Assembly: GCA_947465345.1 (NCBI GenBank)
Contig: CANHZL010000034.1
Span: 1 to 11,219, forward strand
Length of the DNA stretch: 11,219 nt
DNA from: Opitutia bacterium
Lineage (GTDB): Bacteria > Verrucomicrobiota > Verrucomicrobiae > Opitutales > UBA953
Direction of reading: 5' to 3'
Shown piece by piece: positions 7,776 through 11,219 of this stretch. The notes under the pieces were generated by a model. That model ran no database searches, was not told the origin of the DNA, and was given only the letters and a program-made list of their open reading frames with translations. How positions within the stretch are numbered: the first letter of the stretch is position 1; every line of letters starts with the position of its first letter. The position numbers and the translations under genes were made by a program.

Positions 7776-10214
7776 ATGGCCTTCGACGAAATGTTCGGCG
7801 TAATCGCAGCAATCGCTTTCTTCGCCTTCCTCATCTTCCTTCCGATTCGTTTCTTCATCCTGATCGGACAGGTGAAGTCGTTGGAGCGCCGATTGTCGGC
7901 CTTGACCGGCGGGGTGCCCAACGTCGCCGCCAAGCCGGTCGAATCGGCGGCCCCGGCGTCTGTTCCAGTCTTGCCTCCGCCCTTGCCCGTCAGGCCGGTG
8001 CCGGTCGCCGTCTCGACGCGACCTGACCCCTTCTTCGAAAGACTCCGGGACCTTGGTCTGCTTCCGCCGACCGATCTCAAAGGCGAGTACGCCCTGGGTG
8101 CATGGTGGGCTGTGCGGGTCGGCGGCCTGTTGGCGGTGGCGGCGGTCGTCTTCCTGGGCATCTGGTTGAATCTGCGCTCTTCCATTCCTCCGGCCGTCCG
8201 CGTCCTCGAAGTGGCGCTGATCGGCGCCGGACTTTTCTGGGGCGGCCTCCGTCTTTCGGCTAAGCGTAAGGACCTAGGTGAGGTGCTTGCCGCTTCCGGT
8301 CTCGCCGTCTGGCAGTTCGCCGCGTGGGCGACGTACGGCCTCGATAAGATGCGGGTCTGCGACAGCCCTGCGCAGGCCGCGCTGGTCCAGTTCCTCGTGG
8401 CGTTCGGCGTGGCTTTCGTCGCCTTGGCGAAAGGCAGCAAGCTTTTCGGCCAGCTCGCGGTCGTCTTCGCCTCCGTCGCGGTTTATTTCTCCATCGGGAC
8501 GGGTGCGGCCCCCGGACAGACCGCGGCCGGAGCCGGCATGATCGCCCTCTTGGGCGCCATTCTCATGGTGCGCGGACCTTGGGGGTCCGCCGGCGTTCTC
8601 GGCCTGATCGGTTCGCAGGCCTGTCTCCTGCTGCTCTATGCGGCCATGCCGACGAAGGATGCCAACTATCTGCCTTTGCAATGGGCCGCGTTGGGTTCTT
8701 TCCTCGTCCTCTGGCTCGGCGAGCGTCTGGTGAAGGACGATGCCGTCTTGCTCGGAAGCAACGCGCGGGCGGCCTTCCAGCTCGCAGGCTTCTTCGCCCC
8801 GGCCTGCCTTTGCTTGTTCCTCGCGACCGGCGGCGAGATGGATCGCGCGACCGTCTCTTTGCTCATCGCCGCCGTGGCGAGCATCGCGGGCTATCTGGAA
8901 CTGCGACGTAACCGTCTCGTGAGCGAAGTCCTCCTGCTCTCCGCCGTCGGCTTCGTGGGGGCCGGCCTGGCTTGGATGGCGGATGCGCACCTGGTCTGGC
9001 TCATCTGGGTGATCGGCGCCGCCGCCACCTTGCTCGTGGGCTCGCGCACCCGCTCGGAACTCGTCCGCTGGGCCTCGGAAGCCCTCGCGGGCGTCGCGAC
9101 TTTCGCTTTCATCGACCACCCGCCGTCGAAGCCTTGGATTGCGCTGGCTGGTATCGGGGCCCTCGGACTGATGCTCGCTTTCCGTGAGGATTGGGAGCGC
9201 GAATCGGGCTGGCAGAAGTTCCGCCGCATCGTCGGTATCCTTGGCCTGGCCGCCGTCGTGCTGGCCGTCCAGGATGCTTTCCCGAAGGCCGATGGAGGCT
9301 GGCCGTGGCTGGTGCTCGTGCTGGTCGCCGCCGTCCGTTACCGCCCGGGGCTGCTCTGGGCCGCGGCTCCTGGTTATCTCTTCACCGCGTTGCTCGCCGT
9401 CTTCTGGCGTCCGATCCTCGGTTCGGAGCCGTCCGCTTGGGCGGTCATCTGGTCCGCGTTGGTCTTGGTCGGCAATGGTTATGCGATGTGGCGGCTGATC
9501 GGGCGGATGGGTGATGGTAGCAGGGTTCTTCGCTTCGCTCTGACGTTCGTGACCGCCGTGGTGCTCTTTGCGTTCACTCATCACCTCGTCAGCCGCCTCT
9601 TGGCGCCGGCGACCGCAAGTTGGTCTCCATCCGCCTGGCGTCTCGCGTTGCTCTGGTCTGCAGGTGCGACGACCCTGGTCGGGATCACCGTTCTCTGGCG
9701 CCGCCTCGGGGCCATTTCGTCGGACCTTTCCTTGGCTGCCTTCGGCGGGCTGGTCGGCTTCTTCATCCAGGGCGTGGTCGCGGAGGGGGCTGGCCTGAGG
9801 CAGCTTGGCCTGGCCCAAGCGCCCTTCATCCTGCTTGGCCTGGCCTGTGTGCTCCATGTCCTGACCGTCCATACCAAGGAGCAGGGTGCGTGGGGGACCG
9901 TCCAACGTGCCATCCTCGGCGCCGGCGCATTGTTTTTCATGAGCTTCGTCATGCTGGCCCATCTGCCTGGCGCGGGCGTCTCGCTCTTCTGGGCGCTGGC
10001 TTCCGTGCTGACGTTCGTGATCGGGCATCTGCTGGCGACCCGCGCGTTGCGCATGGTCGGCCTCGTCGGCCTCGGCGTGGCGACGATCCGCGTGCTCTCG
10101 CATGACATCACCGACATGCTGGGCCGCATCGCCGCCTGCGCCGCCGTGGCAGTCGCTTTCTTCGGCGTCGCCTGGCTCTACGGACGCATCACCGCCGACA
10201 AGAAGGACGCCTGA
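7776..10214 (+). CDS. DUF2339 polytopic membrane protein
   Basis: An 812-residue integral membrane protein, usual in size for DUF2339. Residues 8-30 form an N-terminal membrane segment, followed by a short basic, possibly coiled helix (GQVKSLERRLSAL, 31-43) and a Pro/Ala/Val-rich linker (about 48-83). The conserved core starts at FFERLRDLGLLPP (86-98), then LKGEYALGAWWAVRVGG (101-117) and a long succession of hydrophobic segments to the C-terminus (around twenty or more by eye), with short polar loops and a lysine-rich cytoplasmic-looking tail (GRITADKKDA). The function of DUF2339 is not established and no catalytic motif is apparent. Start ATG 7776 puts the membrane segment at the very N-terminus and is preceded by a TTCCCTTC tract, not a Shine-Dalgarno sequence. 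A second DUF2339 gene follows on the same strand, so this is half of a tandem duplication. A link to amino-sugar use is not implied, because a hairpin separates it from nagA. Confidence 0.9.
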   Translation: MAFDEMFGVIAAIAFFAFLIFLPIRFFILIGQVKSLERRLSALTGGVPNVAAKPVESAAPASVPVLPPPLPVRPVPVAVSTRPDPFFERLRDLGLLPPTDLKGEYALGAWWAVRVGGLLAVAAVVFLGIWLNLRSSIPPAVRVLEVALIGAGLFWGGLRLSAKRKDLGEVLAASGLAVWQFAAWATYGLDKMRVCDSPAQAALVQFLVAFGVAFVALAKGSKLFGQLAVVFASVAVYFSIGTGAAPGQTAAGAGMIALLGAILMVRGPWGSAGVLGLIGSQACLLLLYAAMPTKDANYLPLQWAALGSFLVLWLGERLVKDDAVLLGSNARAAFQLAGFFAPACLCLFLATGGEMDRATVSLLIAAVASIAGYLELRRNRLVSEVLLLSAVGFVGAGLAWMADAHLVWLIWVIGAAATLLVGSRTRSELVRWASEALAGVATFAFIDHPPSKPWIALAGIGALGLMLAFREDWERESGWQKFRRIVGILGLAAVVLAVQDAFPKADGGWPWLVLVLVAAVRYRPGLLWAAAPGYLFTALLAVFWRPILGSEPSAWAVIWSALVLVGNGYAMWRLIGRMGDGSRVLRFALTFVTAVVLFAFTHHLVSRLLAPATASWSPSAWRLALLWSAGATTLVGITVLWRRLGAISSDLSLAAFGGLVGFFIQGVVAEGAGLRQLGLAQAPFILLGLACVLHVLTVHTKEQGAWGTVQRAILGAGALFFMSFVMLAHLPGAGVSLFWALASVLTFVIGHLLATRALRMVGLVGLGVATIRVLSHDITDMLGRIAACAAVAVAFFGVAWLYGRITADKKDA

Positions 10215-10237
10215 CGGTATTGGTCCGCGATCTGGTT

Positions 10238-10279
10238 AGGGTCGTTATCGGCTCTAAAATAATATAATGTAATGACCCT
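10238..10279. repeat. Inverted repeat bracketing an AT-rich promoter-like core
   Basis: AGGGTCGTTA (10238-10247) and TAATGACCCT (10270-10279) are inverted copies matching at 9 of 10 positions; the mismatch would be a G.U pair in RNA. The 22 bases between them contain the AT-rich stretch TAAAATAATATAATG, unusual in this GC-rich window. A third partial copy in the left-arm orientation, GGGTCA, is at 10297-10302 and could pair with TGACCC at 10273-10278. The layout suits operator half-sites around a -10 box, or alternative stems in a leader. The single repeat alone is not far above chance. Confidence 0.4.
10263..10268 (+). promoter_or_regulatory. Candidate -10 box (TATAAT) for the second DUF2339 gene
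   Basis: A perfect TATAAT lies in the only strongly AT-rich island of the gap between the two DUF2339 genes. No good TTGACA-like hexamer is found 16-18 bases upstream (the sequence there is GGTCGT-like), so the promoter would be weak, activated, or use another sigma factor. A start near 10275 would give a leader of about 185-210 bases before the candidate start codons, containing the palindrome at 10407. Confidence 0.35.
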
Positions 10280-10406
10280 CGCTATCCGGGCGGTCGGGGT
10301 CAGCGTGCTCGCATGATCGCCCCGTCTTCCTTGTGGGCATCTGTGCGTTTTACTTCGGGATTACCGAGTGCGCGCGACAGGTCAGCCTACTCCCGACCGA
10401 TGTGTG

Positions 10407-10425
10407 GCATCGTTATTAACGATGC
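10407..10425. promoter_or_regulatory. Perfect 19-bp palindrome, candidate operator
   Basis: GCATCGTTA-T-TAACGATGC is a perfect 9-1-9 inverted repeat in the non-coding leader 36 bases before the ATG at 10461. A perfect palindrome of this length is expected about 0.04 times in 11 kb of random sequence, so it is unlikely to be accidental. The one-base centre suits a dimeric repressor site better than an RNA hairpin, although a six-pair stem with a seven-base loop is possible. No T-run follows, so it is not an intrinsic terminator. The binding protein is unknown and no regulator gene lies in the window. Apart from this palindrome, the repeat at 10238 and the TATAAT, I see no gene in 10215-10460. 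Confidence 0.5.
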
Positions 10426-10486
10426 ACGCCTTCGGCCGTTGGCTGTTATGATATTTCCTCATGCCTAACTCGACTCCCCCCCTCCG

Positions 10487-11219
10487 TTGCCTACGCCCTC
10501 CGGCCGACCGATCGCCGCCGGCCCCCCTGCGAGCGAAGGCCCGAGCCCGCTGGCTGCCAAGCTGCGTGAACTCGGCATGCTGCCGCCCTTGAGTCTCAAG
10601 GGGGAGTATGCGCTGGGAGCTTGGTGGACGGGGCGCATCGGCGGCGTCCTGGCCCTCGCCGCGGTGATCTTCTATGGTGTCTGGCTTAACGTTACCCAGC
10701 ATTTCCCGGCATGGTTTATGGTCGGGGAGATTGCTGCGATCGGCATCGCGATCTTCTGGTTCAGCCTGCGGCTCTCGCTTCGGAATCAGGACCTGGGGAG
10801 GGTCATCGGCGCCGCCGGCTTAGGCGTCTTGCAGTTCGCCGCCTGGTCGACCTATGGGCTGAAGAACTTTAATATCGGCTTCGACAATATGCTCGGCTCC
10901 TCCGTCCTGCAGTTTGTGGCGGCCATTGGCGTGGTCGTGATCGCCCTGTGGCGGCAGGATAAGTTATTTGCCCAACTCGCGGTCATCTTCGCCGGCCTGG
11001 CTGTCTTCTTTGCCATCCAGAATCCCGATAGTGAGGTTAAGATCGACGATTACGTCAACGTGTTGGGCGTGATTATGGTAGCCCTGATCGGGGTGGTGCT
11101 CATGCTGCGCGGGTCGTGGGGTTCGGCCGGCTGGCTCGGCTTGCTGGTCTCGCAGCTTTGCCTGGGTTTTTGGCAATACCACCTCGGCACCGGTCATTAC
11201 TCGGTTTCGATTCAGCTGA
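10487..11219 (+). CDS. Second DUF2339 membrane protein, 3' partial, N-terminus uncertain
   Basis: The frame is open from after a TAA at 10466-10468 to the right edge (244 residues from TTG 10487). It is clearly paralogous to the preceding gene, roughly half identical over the aligned part: LRELGMLPPLSLKGEYALG aligns with LRDLGLLPPTDLKGEYALG, then GAWW..R.GG, QFAAW.TYGL and LRG.WGSAG match. Several hydrophobic segments are visible. The N-terminal membrane anchor and basic helix of the first copy are absent; only the Pro-rich linker remains. Start choice is unclear. TTG 10487 is the first in-frame start, but linker similarity (SPPPLPTP against LPPPLPVRP) extends upstream of it. ATG 10461, with a TTTCCTC tract before it, is in another frame and would join this one by a -1 shift at the run of seven C (10476-10482), giving MPNSTPPPPLPTP. 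So the gene may start at TTG, be frameshifted there, or have lost its 5' end. Confidence 0.83.
   Translation, partial: MPTPSGRPIAAGPPASEGPSPLAAKLRELGMLPPLSLKGEYALGAWWTGRIGGVLALAAVIFYGVWLNVTQHFPAWFMVGEIAAIGIAIFWFSLRLSLRNQDLGRVIGAAGLGVLQFAAWSTYGLKNFNIGFDNMLGSSVLQFVAAIGVVVIALWRQDKLFAQLAVIFAGLAVFFAIQNPDSEVKIDDYVNVLGVIMVALIGVVLMLRGSWGSAGWLGLLVSQLCLGFWQYHLGTGHYSVSIQL

Noticed and set aside
8274..10103. 609-residue open frame on the - strand opposite the first DUF2339 gene
   Set aside because: Its composition (very rich in E, R, D, Q, H, with no domain-like pattern) is what antisense reading of hydrophobic GC-rich membrane-protein codons gives; the + strand frame has clear DUF2339 similarity to its paralog.
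10313..10468. 51-codon open frame (ATG 10313 to TAA 10466) upstream of the second DUF2339 gene, possibly a leader peptide or the missing N-terminus
   Set aside because: It has no membrane segment and no similarity to the N-terminus of the first copy, and it spans the 19-bp palindrome. I cannot support it as a gene.

Overview
This is a GC-rich, gene-dense window. The gene content (a planctomycete/verrucomicrobial DUF1592-type cytochrome-like protein next to a DUF1552 protein, a secreted beta-propeller/phosphoesterase, a NagB/NagA pair of the subtype with GIGEN..HLAFNDP and GPRGAHP motifs, and DUF2339 membrane proteins) suggests the PVC superphylum, most likely Verrucomicrobiota. That placement is inferred from family distribution; no rRNA or marker gene is present. 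None of the starts has a convincing Shine-Dalgarno sequence; short pyrimidine-rich tracts precede most of them.

Layout. 2-1726 (+) is the 3' part of a DUF1595/1592/1588/1585 protein, cut by the left edge. 1738-3075 (+) is its DUF1552 partner with a twin-arginine signal, 11 bp downstream. 3088-5652 (-) converges on it with only 12 bp between stop codons and encodes an exported YVTN-type beta-propeller fused to an alkaline-phosphatase-superfamily phosphoesterase. The divergent gap 5653-5786 holds a bulged hairpin followed by a T-rich tract on the + strand. 5787-6527 and 6532-7689 (+) are a nagB-nagA pair, 4 bp apart, for amino-sugar phosphate catabolism. A second hairpin follows nagA. 7776-10214 (+) is a DUF2339 polytopic membrane protein. 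A 250-bp gap then contains a TATAAT box inside an inverted repeat and a perfect 19-bp palindrome. From about 10461/10487 to the right edge lies a second DUF2339 paralog, open at the window end, which lacks the N-terminal membrane anchor of the first copy and shows a possible frame problem at a run of seven C.

How the genes fit together. The left block encodes envelope or exported proteins of unknown or only broadly predicted function; the DUF1592/DUF1552 pairing is a known recurrent association without an assigned reaction. The middle block converts GlcNAc-6-phosphate to GlcN-6-phosphate and then to fructose-6-phosphate, if the divergent active sites keep the classical activities. The right block is a tandem duplication of a large membrane protein of unknown function. 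I see no CRISPR array, tRNA, rRNA, insertion sequence or phage gene. The most interesting points are the substituted NagB active site, the DUF2339 duplication with its broken or frameshifted 5' end, and the palindrome-bearing leader in front of it.
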